Source of the DNA: Pseudomonas sp. Irchel s3h14
Lineage (GTDB): Bacteria > Pseudomonadota > Gammaproteobacteria > Pseudomonadales > Pseudomonadaceae
DNA: 64,000 nt
Direction: 5' to 3'
Assembly (NCBI RefSeq): GCF_900187425.1
Contig: NZ_FYDJ01000005.1
Location: forward strand, 124,001 to 188,000
The notes beneath the pieces are model-generated. The model was not told where the DNA came from. It saw only the letters and a program-made list of their open reading frames with translations, and ran no database searches. The position numbers and the translations under genes are program-made. Of the stretch, positions 16,774 to 26,773 are shown in pieces. Position 1 is the stretch's first letter; every line of letters starts with the position of its first letter.

Positions 16774-18345
16774 TCAACGATCCGAACGCATCAGTGCCTC
16801 GACACCGCCCTCCATCGACAGCACCGCCGAGCGGTTTCGCCCCGAATGCTTGGCTTGATACAGCGCCGCGTCCGCACGTTCGATGAACACTTCCATGCTG
16901 TCCCGCCCCGTCGGCACAAACGAATAACAACCCAGACTGACCGTCACGAAGCCCGAGGGTGAACCGCTGTGGATGATGTTCTTGTCCATGACGCTGCGCC
17001 GGATCTGTTCGGCAATCACCATCGCGCCGCGAATGTCGGTGTCGGGCAGCAATACCGCAAACTCCTCACCGCCGTAGCGCACAGCCAAGTCAGCTTTTCG
17101 ATGGCAGCACCCCTTCACCGCCCGCGCCACTTCAGCCAGGCAATGGTCCCCCGCCACGTGGCCGTAAGCGTCGTTGTAGCGCTTGAAGTAATCGATATCG
17201 AGCATGATCAGGCTCAGCGAACTCGACTGCCGCGCGCCTCGGCTGAACTCGATGTCCAGCGCCCCCTCGAACAGCCGGCGATTGCCCAGGCCGGTCAGGC
17301 TGTCGTGGGTCGCGATCAGCTTCAGCGCTTCCTTTGCCCTGCGCAAATCCGCCTCGACCTGTTCGCCGACACGCACCTGATAAAGGAACATCCTGCCGAA
17401 CAGCCCCACGCCCAGCACCACCAAGGCAACGATGATCGTGGAGCGAAACGCCGTGTCGTTCCAATCCTTGAGAATCGAATCCCTGGACGAGGCGGCAGAC
17501 ACGACCAACGGATAAGAGTCGAGCTGACGGTAGCCATGCAACCGCACAACACCATCGACCAGCGAGCGGAACATCGCGTTGCCGGAGGGCGCGTTGGGCA
17601 GCAATTTCTCGAAGATCTCGCTCTTGGCCAGTGATGTGCCAATCAACGACTCCACAAACGGCCGACGCGCCAGCAGCGTTCCGTCGGTCAACCCCAAAAA
17701 CATCGAACCGTTGTCATCAATGCTGAAGCTTTTGAAGAACTGATCGAAGTACGCCATCTTGATGCCGGCCAACAAGACGCCCTGGAAATTGCCGTTCTTG
17801 TCGTTCACCCGTTTGGATATCGGGATGATCCACTCGCCATTTTCCCGACTGCGAATCGCTGGCCCGATGTGCGCCAGGGACGAGACGTTCTGCTGGTGGA
17901 ACTTGAAGTACTCGCGATCCGACACACCCGGGCCGCGTGGCAGATTTTCGAAAGAGGTAACGACCCACTGCCCCTTTTGGTCGAACAGAAATATCCCGTG
18001 CAATTGATTCAGCGCCTGCACCCGCCGGGCGAACGTTTTCTGCAAGCGTGCCTTTTGAGGCGCGCCGAAACCGTCAGCCTGAATCCAGTCGGCCAGACTG
18101 GTCAGCACCAGATCGGCTTGCATGAAGGTGTCTTCGGCCTGCTGCGCCATGGCCCGCGTCAGGTTTGATGACGCCACTTGCGCTAACGCCAGGTCATGCC
18201 GGCGCGACTGCTCCAGTTGCAGGTAAAGCAAACCGCACAAGCTCAGGCACACGACCGCGATAAACAGCACCGCTGCTTTGCGCAGAGGTAACCGTTTCAA
18301 CGTGACGCCGGTGGCGTTGTGCGGATCGTGAAGAGGGATAGGCAA
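16774..18345 (-). CDS. Membrane diguanylate cyclase with Cache sensor and GGDEF domain
   Basis: A 523-residue enzyme that makes cyclic di-GMP. TM1 is at about residues 24-46, a periplasmic Cache-like sensor spans about residues 50-300 (contains DREYFKFHQQNVSSLAHIGP), and TM2 is at about 304-326. The GGDEF domain (about 350-510) has the active-site GGEEF at residues 425-429, so it should be catalytic. RKAD lies five residues upstream and fits the inhibitory I-site RxxD. No EAL domain. It stands alone, and the sensed ligand is unknown. Confidence 0.93.
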   Translation of the reverse strand: MPIPLHDPHNATGVTLKRLPLRKAAVLFIAVVCLSLCGLLYLQLEQSRRHDLALAQVASSNLTRAMAQQAEDTFMQADLVLTSLADWIQADGFGAPQKARLQKTFARRVQALNQLHGIFLFDQKGQWVVTSFENLPRGPGVSDREYFKFHQQNVSSLAHIGPAIRSRENGEWIIPISKRVNDKNGNFQGVLLAGIKMAYFDQFFKSFSIDDNGSMFLGLTDGTLLARRPFVESLIGTSLAKSEIFEKLLPNAPSGNAMFRSLVDGVVRLHGYRQLDSYPLVVSAASSRDSILKDWNDTAFRSTIIVALVVLGVGLFGRMFLYQVRVGEQVEADLRRAKEALKLIATHDSLTGLGNRRLFEGALDIEFSRGARQSSSLSLIMLDIDYFKRYNDAYGHVAGDHCLAEVARAVKGCCHRKADLAVRYGGEEFAVLLPDTDIRGAMVIAEQIRRSVMDKNIIHSGSPSGFVTVSLGCYSFVPTGRDSMEVFIERADAALYQAKHSGRNRSAVLSMEGGVEALMRSDR

Positions 18346-18410
18346 AAGCTCGTCCTGTAAGGGTAAGGCATGGGTAACACCCCGAAACCCTTATTTTTTG
18401 TGAGCTTAGT

Positions 18411-19202
18411 CTACGGGGGGGTATGGGGCAAATGTCCTTTGGCTAGTCGCCGCATAGCGCTGTGCAAATGCGCCCGAGCACTTTCTGCATCTCCCCGGCG
18501 CATTTGCTCATAGGCCCGCTGGGCAATCTCATGGGGCACCGGCTTGAGTTCGCGTTGGGTCGCCATCGCCATCAACTGCACCTGGGCGGCACGTTCCAGG
18601 TAATACAGATCGTCCCAGGCTTCGGCGATGCTGGGCCCGGCGACGATCACCCCGTGGTTCTTCAAAAAAAGGATGTCGGCATCGCCCATGACGCTGGCAA
18701 TCCGGTCGCCTTCGGACTCGTCGAGCGCCAGACCGTTGTAGTCCTCGTCCACCGCCGTACGGCCGTAGAATTTCAACGCCGTTTGCCCCAGCCACAACAG
18801 CGGCGGACCTTGCAACAGGCACAACGCCGTGGCATGAGGCATATGGGTGTGAAACGCCACTTTCACCCTCGGTAGCTGTTTGTGCAGCCGCGCGTGGATA
18901 TAGAACGCGGTCGCTTCCGGCAGCCCTTCGCCCACCACGACATTGCCGTGAAAGTCGCAGACCAGCAGGTTGTCAGCGGTGACTTCTTCGAACGCGTAGC
19001 CGTAGGGGTTCACGAAAAACAGATCATCCCGGTCCGGCACCATGGCGGAAAAGTGGTTGCAGATGCCCTCCTCCAAACCGTGCAGCGCCGCCAATTGAAA
19101 GCACGCCGCCAATTCCGTGCGAGCGGTGATGGCAGCCTGCGAATCGAGATTCAGATCGGCGTAACGCGAGGGACGGGAACTGCCAGCAAGGGTGTGTGCC
19201 AT
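18411..19202 (-). CDS. Class II aldolase/adducin family protein
   Basis: A 263-residue protein of the zinc-dependent class II aldolase/adducin family (araD/fucA fold). The ATG at 19202 is preferred to the upstream GTG because GGAG stands seven bases before it. Metal ligands are visible in the HTH triad of VAFHTHMPHATAL, with another His in FLKNHGVIVAG, and the substrate-loop motif is GICNHFSAMVP. It follows the HAD gene on the same strand with a near-overlap, so the two were probably co-transcribed. Substrate unknown. Confidence 0.88.
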   Translation of the reverse strand: MAHTLAGSSRPSRYADLNLDSQAAITARTELAACFQLAALHGLEEGICNHFSAMVPDRDDLFFVNPYGYAFEEVTADNLLVCDFHGNVVVGEGLPEATAFYIHARLHKQLPRVKVAFHTHMPHATALCLLQGPPLLWLGQTALKFYGRTAVDEDYNGLALDESEGDRIASVMGDADILFLKNHGVIVAGPSIAEAWDDLYYLERAAQVQLMAMATQRELKPVPHEIAQRAYEQMRRGDAESARAHLHSAMRRLAKGHLPHTPP

Positions 19203-19216
19203 GACGACTCCGTGTT

Positions 19217-19738
19217 TCACCAGCCAAGGGATGTGAACAAGGGCACGACCTGATCCAGCGTGCTTAATATCGCATCGGGTTGATAGTCCGGCAGCAACTG
19301 CCGACCCGTACCGCGGTCAATCCAGACGCAGCGAAAATGCATGTCGCGGGCGGCGGTATGGTCCAGCATCGGGCTGGCGCAGATGTGCACCACCTGATCA
19401 CGACTGACGCCGAGCTGTTCATGAGCGTAGTCAAACAACCGCGGATTCGGCTTATAAGCACCGGCCTGCTGCGCGGTGATGACCCGGTCGATATGCCCAC
19501 CGAGTTGCGCGACGTTCCCGGCAATGATGTCGTCATCGGTGTTGGACACGATGCACAGCTTGAACCCCATCGCCTTGAGCCGCGCGAGCGTGTCGACCAC
19601 TTCGGGGAACGGCGGCATCCGCGGGATCGCCCCGGCCAGCCGCTGACTGTCTTCGGGCGCGCTCGCCAGCCCCAACTCCTCCAGGGCGAGGTGCAAACCC
19701 TGCGTGCTTAACTGGCGAAACGAGCGATGTAAGGTGCA
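19217..19738 (-). pseudogene. HAD-family (2-haloacid dehalogenase type) hydrolase, 5' truncated
   Basis: Reading frame of a type II haloacid-dehalogenase-like protein lacking its beginning. Present are the cap helices (LHRSFRQLSTQGLHLALEEL), motif II Ser/Thr in CIVSNTDDD, and motif III/IV (ITAQQAGAYKPNPRLFDYAH, then VVHICASPMLDH). Missing is the N-terminal DxD nucleophile motif and about 70-80 residues, so it cannot be active. Homology stops at about 19738, exactly where a headless LysR gene begins on the other strand, which points to one deletion removing both 5' ends. Confidence 0.8.
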
Positions 19739-19741
19739 GGC

Positions 19742-20071
19742 GTGGATTCAGCCAACGGGGTATTGCCATTGGCGCTGTTCCCGCAGGGTTGCATTTACCG
19801 TCAACGGGCCATCCGCCTGCTGGATGTGGCTCAGCGGCCCTGGCGGGTTGCGTTTGGCAGTCATAGCCTGACGGGCATTCAGGCGGCGGTGGCTTCAGGT
19901 CTGGGCGTGTCGGTGCTGCCCGCTTCGGCGGTATTGCCTGAGCACAGCGTGTGCACCGACCTGCCCGAATTGCCACCGACGGAGTTGGCATTGATCAGCC
20001 GCGAGGGCGCGCTGACCGGGTTGCAACGGGCGTTGGTGGAGTTTTTGCGCGAGGGACTGGGCCAGACATAA
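19742..20071 (+). pseudogene. LysR-type regulator, C-terminal fragment
   Basis: About 109 codons of the C-terminal half of a LysR substrate-binding domain: LPLALFPQGCIYRQRAIRLL, then HSLTGIQAAVASGLGVSVLP and ELPPTELALISREG. The helix-turn-helix and about 190 N-terminal residues are absent, so it cannot bind DNA. It abuts the truncated HAD gene at about 19740. The ancestral arrangement was probably a divergent LysR/HAD-aldolase regulator-operon pair. Confidence 0.8.
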
Positions 20072-20076
20072 TCACC

Positions 20077-20105
20077 AAAAAAATGGGCGCCCCAAGGGCG
20101 CCCAT
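20077..20105 (-). terminator. Terminator of the MptE-like gene
   Basis: TGGGCGCCC-CAA-GGGCGCCCA hairpin. On the minus strand it is followed by a run of seven T, just past the stop of the gene starting at 20922. Confidence 0.8.
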
Positions 20106-20127
20106 CTCAATAAAGCTCGAACAACCT

Positions 20128-20922
20128 TTAGATCATCTTGTCGATCTCATCCAATGTCACTCGGGGAATGAGCTCACCCGGAATCCTTGAGGAACTGTAC
20201 AGGTTGTAGACCTGAAAATCTTCACTCACGACGTACTTCGACAAGATCTCGAACGACGGCAGGATTCTCGTATAAAAATGCTGATCGAGCAGGCATGGCG
20301 AGGCTAACGTGTCGGCCTCTTCGTAAAAACGGCTTACAGACTGATTAAAGTCGACACCTACCAAAAACACCTTGGTAAACCCCACGTGATACGCAATTTG
20401 CAAAGCCAGATAAGCCACGGTGCGGGCATCAAAAAAACCGCGTTTAAGGTTCTTGCTGAATCCGAGGGTTCTATTGCGGCCATTTCCGAGTTTGCGACTT
20501 CTGACGAGTTCTTTATCAGCCCTGAAAATCAGGTCCGTCCAGGAGAGCTTGGGTGCTCGGCCGAGTAAATACAGCTCTCCCTCAGGCGCTACCGTCGTAT
20601 GCCAGATGTGCTCTTGCCACAGTGCAACCCGCTGACTAATACGCATGGCCTGTGAAAACAGTTCGGGCTGCTGTCGGGAAAAACCTTGATCCGTACAGGC
20701 ATAAAAGAACGGCTTGATACCCGACCCGGTGAACATAGAGATGGCGCCGTTCATCGTGATGAACGGAATGTCGGCATACTTTTCCAGCGGAAAATCTTTA
20801 GCGGACGCCCCCGAGGCAATGATAAACACAGCTCCTTTTTGAGTGTTGCGGCACTCATCGAAGTCATGCGCATGAAGCATACCTGTGATGAGTGACGAGT
20901 TTTTTTGCGCAACATCCATCAT
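20128..20922 (-). CDS. MptE-like/DUF115-type protein, possibly LPS or glycan related
   Basis: A 264-residue soluble protein. The start at 20922 (MMDVAQKNSSLITG) has AAGGAA and AGGAAA upstream; the frame to 21033 lacks such a site. GAVFIIASGASAKDFPLEKY near residue 30 is the nucleotide-sugar or diphosphate-binding loop typical of the DUF115/MptE-like and GT42-like fold. YVVSEDFQVYNLYSSSRIPG near the C-terminus resembles the conserved end of LPS-core proteins annotated in pseudomonads. Base composition is more AT-rich than the neighbours. Function is inferred only at fold level. Confidence 0.6.
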   Translation of the reverse strand: MMDVAQKNSSLITGMLHAHDFDECRNTQKGAVFIIASGASAKDFPLEKYADIPFITMNGAISMFTGSGIKPFFYACTDQGFSRQQPELFSQAMRISQRVALWQEHIWHTTVAPEGELYLLGRAPKLSWTDLIFRADKELVRSRKLGNGRNRTLGFSKNLKRGFFDARTVAYLALQIAYHVGFTKVFLVGVDFNQSVSRFYEEADTLASPCLLDQHFYTRILPSFEILSKYVVSEDFQVYNLYSSSRIPGELIPRVTLDEIDKMI

Positions 20923-21101
20923 CAATTTCCTATTCCTTGGCATTGAGCGGTGGCAATTTTGCATCGTGATAGTTTTCAACGGGCGAACCAACAACCTGGC
21001 TTCAGCACCCCCGGAATCTGCGACGGAGCGCAAAGGTTGACGCAGAGCGCTTGCATCGTAGGTGCATCAATGACCCGCAAGTCCCGCTTCCTTCACGGCC
21101 A

Positions 21102-22850
21102 TTACCGGTTTTGCCCCGTCGCCACAGCGGAAGTTCCTGCTCGTCGCACATCCAGAACGGGCAGTTCCGAAGGCAGATTCAACCCCCGTAGTACCGCGGA
21201 ATCGTACCCGTAGACATCGGGTTTAAACATCACTCGACCATCGTTACTCAGGTCCACCGTCCAGTAAGCCAACAGCACCGGCACCTTGACTGGAAGCCTG
21301 ATGTTTTCGGTCTTGCCGTTCGCCAGTTGAGCCTGTATCCCGGCGCTGTTCCAGCGAACCGGGTCATTGAACAGCAGCTCTACTAACTGCAGCGGGTTCT
21401 CCACCCGTATGCAGCCTGAACTGGTGGCCCGGCGCGATTGCGCAAACAACTCGCGATGCGGCGTGTCGTGGAGGTAAATCGAATACTCATTGGGAAACCG
21501 AATGACCACCTGCCCCAGCGAATTATCCGGCCCGGCATCCTGTCGCAGGGTGATACCGCGCGCGTTATCCCAGTCGACGGTCGACGGATCGAGCACATTC
21601 CCCTCTCGATCAAGGGCTCTTATACGGTTGGCGGCAAGGTAGCCTGGATCTCGTTGAATCTTGGGCAGCATGTCTTTGACGAGGATCGTCGGTGGCACGG
21701 TCCAGGTGGGGTTGAACGTCACGTAAGTAATCTCGGATTGAAACACCGGCGTACTGCGGAACGGCTTACCGACCTGAACCCGGGAACGCCATATCGCCTT
21801 ACCGTCGCGATAAAGCGCTACCTTGTAACCCGCAATATCAACGATGACAAAAGTGCCCTGAAGTTTGTACAGCAACCAACGCGCTCGCTCCATGTTCACC
21901 CGAACCTGGTCTATCCGCGCCTCTACGGGCACATTCAACGCAGCCAGTGTCGCGGCCCCCGCCACGCCATCCGCCCCCAGGTATTGCTCGGTCTGATACT
22001 TTTTCACCGCTGCGGTGACGCTGTCGTCGTAATCAGTGCGTTGCTTCTTTGATGGGGCCAGATAACCACCCACCACCAAGCGTGCTCGCAACTGCGCGAC
22101 CGCGGCGTCATCCATGCCTGGCTTGAGCGATTGGCCTTCGGCAATCTTCGGCCAGCCGCCCGCGTCCCGAATCTTGCGCAGTTGCGCCAGGCCCACGCGC
22201 AGACTGCGGTAAACCGCCTCTTGTGGTGGCGCTTCGGCGAAAGCGCGCGCCACGTCATGAGCTTCGAGCGCGGCGAACAAGTTATGCATGTCTCCACGAG
22301 GATCGGCGCCGACAGGGTCGAAATTCCAATGGATGTCCAGACGCGAAGGGTCAACCTTGCCGCGCCGCAATTGCAGCAGCGCCGTGATAAAGGTCCGGGT
22401 CGCCGCGATATCGAATGCCGCACGTTGCGCCACCGTCGGCTCTGCTGCCTGCATCGACGCTCTGGCGTTCGCCAACTCATCAATATGAAAGTCCGCAGGG
22501 TCCAGCCCGTCGGCCCGGGTGTCGCTCAAGCTTTTCAATAACTGAATGACATCGCTGTCGTTCGCCCAGGCCGAGCGATAACTCCGATGCATGTAAAAAT
22601 CCATGACCACGCGACTCGGATCCACCCGTTGATGACCACGAGAAGTGAGCAAGGGGGGAAACGATGAACTCAATGGCTCAAGTGCCGCCTGAATCGTTTG
22701 AGCGACGTAATCGTCAGGTGCCGCGCCAGTTCTGCTGATGACGGCAGATACCGCCTCAATCGGCGAAGTTTCTGCAATCGCTGCGCCGCTGATCAGAAAG
22801 CCCATAAAAAAGATGCGGCTTATGACGAATAACCTTGTTAACTGCCCCAT
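21102..22850 (-). CDS. L,D-transpeptidase of the YcbB/LdtD type
   Basis: A 582-residue periplasmic enzyme that makes 3-3 cross-links in peptidoglycan. It has a signal peptide, an N-terminal YcbB scaffold domain (about 50-250), a peptidoglycan-binding domain (about 255-310, GADGVAGAATLAALNVP) and a YkuD catalytic domain (about 330-500). The catalytic dyad is visible as His461 in YLHDTPHREL and Cys480 in TSSGCIRVEN. Length fits E. coli YcbB (about 615). Divergent from a second, shorter L,D-transpeptidase gene 81 bases away. Confidence 0.93.
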   Translation of the reverse strand: MGQLTRLFVISRIFFMGFLISGAAIAETSPIEAVSAVISRTGAAPDDYVAQTIQAALEPLSSSFPPLLTSRGHQRVDPSRVVMDFYMHRSYRSAWANDSDVIQLLKSLSDTRADGLDPADFHIDELANARASMQAAEPTVAQRAAFDIAATRTFITALLQLRRGKVDPSRLDIHWNFDPVGADPRGDMHNLFAALEAHDVARAFAEAPPQEAVYRSLRVGLAQLRKIRDAGGWPKIAEGQSLKPGMDDAAVAQLRARLVVGGYLAPSKKQRTDYDDSVTAAVKKYQTEQYLGADGVAGAATLAALNVPVEARIDQVRVNMERARWLLYKLQGTFVIVDIAGYKVALYRDGKAIWRSRVQVGKPFRSTPVFQSEITYVTFNPTWTVPPTILVKDMLPKIQRDPGYLAANRIRALDREGNVLDPSTVDWDNARGITLRQDAGPDNSLGQVVIRFPNEYSIYLHDTPHRELFAQSRRATSSGCIRVENPLQLVELLFNDPVRWNSAGIQAQLANGKTENIRLPVKVPVLLAYWTVDLSNDGRVMFKPDVYGYDSAVLRGLNLPSELPVLDVRRAGTSAVATGQNR

Positions 22851-22931
22851 GGATAATCCTTAATCGCCCCGTATTCAACGGCTAGCATCCTGCACACTGC
22901 TAGACTCGAAACATTAATGTGAGACTTACAT

Positions 22932-23636
22932 ATGGCGCTAGACCGCTTTGGTTTTCTATTCACGGCCCTGCTGCTGACGTCAGTTTCGGTACCGGCAGCC
23001 TACGCCGATTCGCTTGCAGCCGCGCTGATCAAAGCAGCACCAGGCGCCAACGCCAAAGTCATCGGGCTGGCCGTACGCGCTACCCAATGCAGCTTGGCCC
23101 AAGGTAAAGCACCTGTCCAAAGACTTGCTGTCATCGACTACTCACTGCCATCGACCGAACAACGGTTGTGGGTGTTCGATCTGAAGAAACGTAAATTACT
23201 GTTCCACGAACTGGTCGCCCACGGTCGCAACAGCGGCGAGAACATGGCGGTCAAGTTCTCCAACCAGAATGAAAGCTTTGCCACCAGCCTCGGTTTGTAC
23301 CGCACCCAGTCGAGCTATGTCGGCCAGAACGGTTATTCCTTGCGCATGGAAGGTCTGGAGCCAGGCTTCAACGACAACGCATTTGAGCGGGCGATCGTTA
23401 TTCACGGGGCACCCTATGTCAGCCCTGTTCTTGCCCGAGCGAATGGCCGGATTGGTAGAAGCCTGGGGTGTCCTGCTGTGCGGCCGGCGATTGCGCACAA
23501 GTTGATTGATTCGATGAAAGGTGGGCAGTTGTTGTTTTCTTACTACCCGGATCAGCGTTGGCTGAAATCGTCTTCGTATATCAATTGCGGTGGCGGCACT
23601 GTAGCCGCAGCGTCAACGCCCGAAACACGCCAATAA
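22932..23636 (+). CDS. Murein L,D-transpeptidase catalytic-domain (YkuD_2) protein
   Basis: A 234-residue exported protein with a signal peptide (FTALLLTSVSVPAAYA, cleavage near residue 26) and one YkuD_2 domain. The catalytic pair is His158 in IVIHGAPYVSP and Cys180 in RSLGCPAVRP. This subfamily differs from LdtD in the short GCPAV active-site loop. The 81-base intergenic region is shared with the divergent LdtD gene, so the two may be co-regulated. The exact reaction (cross-linking, anchoring or hydrolysis) is not decidable from sequence. Confidence 0.88.
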   Translation: MALDRFGFLFTALLLTSVSVPAAYADSLAAALIKAAPGANAKVIGLAVRATQCSLAQGKAPVQRLAVIDYSLPSTEQRLWVFDLKKRKLLFHELVAHGRNSGENMAVKFSNQNESFATSLGLYRTQSSYVGQNGYSLRMEGLEPGFNDNAFERAIVIHGAPYVSPVLARANGRIGRSLGCPAVRPAIAHKLIDSMKGGQLLFSYYPDQRWLKSSSYINCGGGTVAAASTPETRQ

Positions 23637-23649
23637 ATACGGCATGAAC

Positions 23650-23665
23650 CTGACAAAACTGTAAT
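23650..23665 (+). promoter_or_regulatory. CopR-type copper box upstream of copA
   Basis: CTGACA-N5-GTAAT (CTGACAAAACTGTAAT), 82 bases before copA. From memory this matches the CopR (CopRS two-component) binding consensus reported for Pseudomonas copper operons. The CopRS genes are not in this window. Confidence 0.7.
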
Positions 23666-23746
23666 CCCCGCCTCAGCCTGCTGAAAGGCATCGCCCGTTA
23701 GCCTCGTCGTCAAGCTCTCTCCACGCTGACGGACCGGGAACACGGC

Positions 23747-25444
23747 ATGCATTCCAACACATCAAGACGCACCTTCGTGAAGGGGCTGGCCGCGGGCGGG
23801 CTCCTCGGCGGCCTCGGGTTATGGCGCACGCCTGTCTGGGCGGTCACCAGCCCCGGCGAACCTCAGGTGCTGGCGGGCACCGATTTCGATCTGTTCATCG
23901 GCGAAACCCCGGTCAACATCACCGGCAACCCGCGCACCGCGATGACCATCAACGGCGGCATTCCCGGCCCCCTGCTGCGCTGGCGCGAAGGCGACACGGT
24001 GACGCTGCGGGTGAAGAACAAACTCAACGCCGACACCTCCATTCACTGGCACGGCATCTTGCTGCCGGCCAACATGGACGGCGTGCCGGGGCTGAGCTTT
24101 CACGGCATCGAGCCGGGTGGGATGTACGTCTATCAATTCAAGGTTCGACAGAACGGCACGTACTGGTACCACAGCCATTCAGGCTTACAGGAACAGTCCG
24201 GCGTTTACGGGCCGTTGGTGATCGATGCGAAGGAGCCGGAGCCTTTCCAGTACGACCGCGACTATGTAGTGATGCTGACCGACTGGACCGACGAAGACGC
24301 CGTCGACCTGATGAAGACGCTGAAAAAACAGTCCGACTACTACAACTACAACAAGCCCACCGTGGGTGATTTCATCCACGACGTCAGCGAGAAAGGTTGG
24401 GGTTCCACGGTCGCCGATCGAAAGATGTGGGCCGAAATGAAGATGAACCCCACCGACCTGGCCGACGTCAGCGGCGCAACTTACACCTACTTGATGAACG
24501 GCCAGGCGCCGAACTCGAACTGGACGGGCGTGTTCCGACCGGGCGAGAAGTTGCGCCTGCGCTTCATCAATGGCTCCGCCATGACGTACTTCGACGTGCG
24601 CATTCCCGGGCTGAAAATGACGGTGGTTGCTGCGGATGGGCTGCACGTCAAACCGGTGAGCGTCGATGAGTTTCGCATTGCGGTGGCGGAGACCTTCGAC
24701 GTGATTGTCGAGCCGACCGAAGTGGCTTACACCTTGTTCGCCCAGTCGATGGATCGGACTGGCTTTGCACGCGGCACACTTGCGGCGAAGGCTGGTTTAT
24801 CCGCGCCGGTACCGCCGCTGGACCCTCGACCGCTGGTGACCATGGATGACATGGGCATGGGCGGGATGGATCACGGCAGCATGGCGGGCATGGATCACAG
24901 CGCCATGGCCATGCCCGGCATGCAGTCCCACCCTGCGACGGAAAACAACAACCCGCTGGTGGACATGCAAGCCATGACCACCGCCCCCAAACTCGACGAT
25001 CCCGGCCTCGGCCTGCGCAACAACGGCCGCCGCGTCCTGACCTATTCCGACCTGCGCAGCACCTTCGAAGACCCGGACGGCCGCGAGCCGAGCCGTACCA
25101 TTGAGCTGCACCTCACCGGCCACATGGAGAAATTCGCCTGGTCGTTCAACGGTGTGAAGTTCTCCGATGCCGAACCCGTGCGCCTCAAATATGGCGAGCG
25201 GGTTCGGGTGGTGCTGGTTAACGACACGATGATGACCCACCCCATTCACCTGCATGGCATGTGGAGCGACCTCGAAGACGAAAACGGCGAGTTCATGGTG
25301 CGCAAACACACCATCGACATGCCACCCGGCTCCCGGCGCAGCTATCGGGTGACCGCCGATGCGCTCGGCCGTTGGGCCTATCACTGCCATCTCCTGTACC
25401 ACATGGAAATGGGCATGTTCCGTGAAGTTCGCGTGGAAGAATGA
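23747..25444 (+). CDS. copA: Periplasmic multicopper oxidase, copper resistance protein A
   Basis: A 565-residue CopA/PcoA-type multicopper oxidase that oxidises or sequesters Cu(I) in the periplasm. The Tat signal is clear: [17 protein letters not shown] at residues 5-21. Copper ligands occur in the four standard places: [33 protein letters not shown] and [16 protein letters not shown] Met/His-rich insert ([20 protein letters not shown]) lies at about residues 365-390. First gene of copABCD: its stop overlaps ATGA at 25441-25444. Confidence 0.96.
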   Translation: MHSNTSRRTFVKGLAAGGLLGGLGLWRTPVWAVTSPGEPQVLAGTDFDLFIGETPVNITGNPRTAMTINGGIPGPLLRWREGDTVTLRVKNKLNADTSIHWHGILLPANMDGVPGLSFHGIEPGGMYVYQFKVRQNGTYWYHSHSGLQEQSGVYGPLVIDAKEPEPFQYDRDYVVMLTDWTDEDAVDLMKTLKKQSDYYNYNKPTVGDFIHDVSEKGWGSTVADRKMWAEMKMNPTDLADVSGATYTYLMNGQAPNSNWTGVFRPGEKLRLRFINGSAMTYFDVRIPGLKMTVVAADGLHVKPVSVDEFRIAVAETFDVIVEPTEVAYTLFAQSMDRTGFARGTLAAKAGLSAPVPPLDPRPLVTMDDMGMGGMDHGSMAGMDHSAMAMPGMQSHPATENNNPLVDMQAMTTAPKLDDPGLGLRNNGRRVLTYSDLRSTFEDPDGREPSRTIELHLTGHMEKFAWSFNGVKFSDAEPVRLKYGERVRVVLVNDTMMTHPIHLHGMWSDLEDENGEFMVRKHTIDMPPGSRRSYRVTADALGRWAYHCHLLYHMEMGMFREVRVEE

Positions 25445-25455
25445 GGCGCCTACCG

Positions 25456-26343
25456 ATGACCAGACTCACTCCAATCTCATTGGCACTCGTGACCGCGAGC
25501 CTGACGCTCTCTTCGGCGATGGCCGCCACCGACGACATGCAGAACATGGATCACAGCCAGATGCAGGGCATGGACCATAGCCAAATGCAAAGCATGGACG
25601 ACGGCCAGATGCAGCCCGCCGCGCCGACCGAAAGTCGCACGCCGATCCCGGCGCTGACCGATGCCGACCGCGCCGCCGTGTACGCCAGCCCAACCGGCCA
25701 CGGCGTGCATGACACCGCGCTCAACCATTACTTCCTCGCCGATAAACTCGAATGGCAGGACGCTGACGACGGCAGCACCCTGGCCTGGGATCTCTCCGGC
25801 TGGATCGGCGGCGACATCGATCGCCTGTGGCTGCGCTCCGAAGGCGAACGCACCAACGGCAAAACCGAAGACGCCGAAATCCAGGCCCTGTGGGGCCACG
25901 CGATCTCCCCGTGGTGGGACGTGGTGACCGGCGTTCGCCAGGATTTCAAACCTGGCGACCCGCAAACCTGGGCCGCGTTTGGCGTGCAAGGGATGGCGCT
26001 GTACAACTTCGAAACCGAAGCCACCGCCTTCATCGGCGAAGGCGGCCAAACCGCCGCGCGACTGGAAGGCGACTACGACATCCTGCTGACCAACCGGCTG
26101 ATCCTGCAACCGACCGCCGAACTCAACTTCTACGGCAAAAACGACCCGCAACGGGGTATCGGTTCAGGGTTATCCAACACCGAAGCCGGCCTGCGACTGC
26201 GCTATGAAATCCGCCGGGAAATCGCGCCTTACATCGGCGTGACCTGGAACCGCACGTATGGCAAAACCGCCGACTACGCCAACGATGAAGGTGAGGATCG
26301 CAGCGAAGCACGCTTGGTCCTCGGTGTTCGCCTGTGGTTCTAA
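25456..26343 (+). CDS. copB: Outer-membrane copper resistance protein B
   Basis: A 295-residue CopB/PcoB protein. The start at 25456 ([20 protein letters not shown]) gives a clean signal peptide and has GAGG upstream; the in-frame ATG at 25441 is the alternative. After the signal comes a copper-binding repeat built on [19 protein letters not shown]. Then a beta-barrel domain ([20 protein letters not shown] to the final LVLGVRLWF, with a terminal aromatic) typical of outer-membrane barrels. It lies 11 bases after copA. Confidence 0.94.
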   Translation: MTRLTPISLALVTASLTLSSAMAATDDMQNMDHSQMQGMDHSQMQSMDDGQMQPAAPTESRTPIPALTDADRAAVYASPTGHGVHDTALNHYFLADKLEWQDADDGSTLAWDLSGWIGGDIDRLWLRSEGERTNGKTEDAEIQALWGHAISPWWDVVTGVRQDFKPGDPQTWAAFGVQGMALYNFETEATAFIGEGGQTAARLEGDYDILLTNRLILQPTAELNFYGKNDPQRGIGSGLSNTEAGLRLRYEIRREIAPYIGVTWNRTYGKTADYANDEGEDRSEARLVLGVRLWF

Positions 26344-26398
26344 ACGCATTAACTCAACAACCAAAAAAACAACCGCTTAAAGCGGTAAGAGGCCTTGC

Positions 26399-26770
26399 AT
26401 GCGCATGATTAAAACTACCGCTGTTGTCATTGGGCTGCTCATGAGCGCGCTCGCTCAAGCGCACCCGAAACTGCTCTCCTCCACCCCGGCGGAAGGTGCG
26501 GATGGCGCGACACCCGGCAAAATCGAACTGCACTTTTCCGAAAACCTCATGACCCAGTTCTCCGGCGCAAAATTGGTCATGACGGAAATGCCCGGCATGG
26601 CGCACTCCCCCATGCCCATGAAAGCCAAAGTCTCTGGTGGTAGCGATCCGAAGACCATGGTCATCACACCGCTTTCGCCACTGCCTGCCGGCACCTACAA
26701 AGTCGAATGGCGCGCCGTGTCTTCGGACACCCACCCGATCACCGGCAACGTTACGTTCAAAGTGAAGTGA
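26399..26770 (+). CDS. copC: Periplasmic copper-binding protein CopC
   Basis: A 123-residue CopC with a signal peptide ending AQAHP, so the mature N-terminus begins with the copper-binding His (HPKLLSSTPAEGADGATPGK). The Met-rich loop MTEMPGMAHSPMPMK is the Cu(I) site of the P. syringae-type protein, and SSDTHPITGNVTFKVK closes the beta-barrel and supplies another His. It probably hands copper to CopD, whose gene follows three bases later. Confidence 0.95.
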   Translation: MRMIKTTAVVIGLLMSALAQAHPKLLSSTPAEGADGATPGKIELHFSENLMTQFSGAKLVMTEMPGMAHSPMPMKAKVSGGSDPKTMVITPLSPLPAGTYKVEWRAVSSDTHPITGNVTFKVK

Positions 26771-26773
26771 TTG

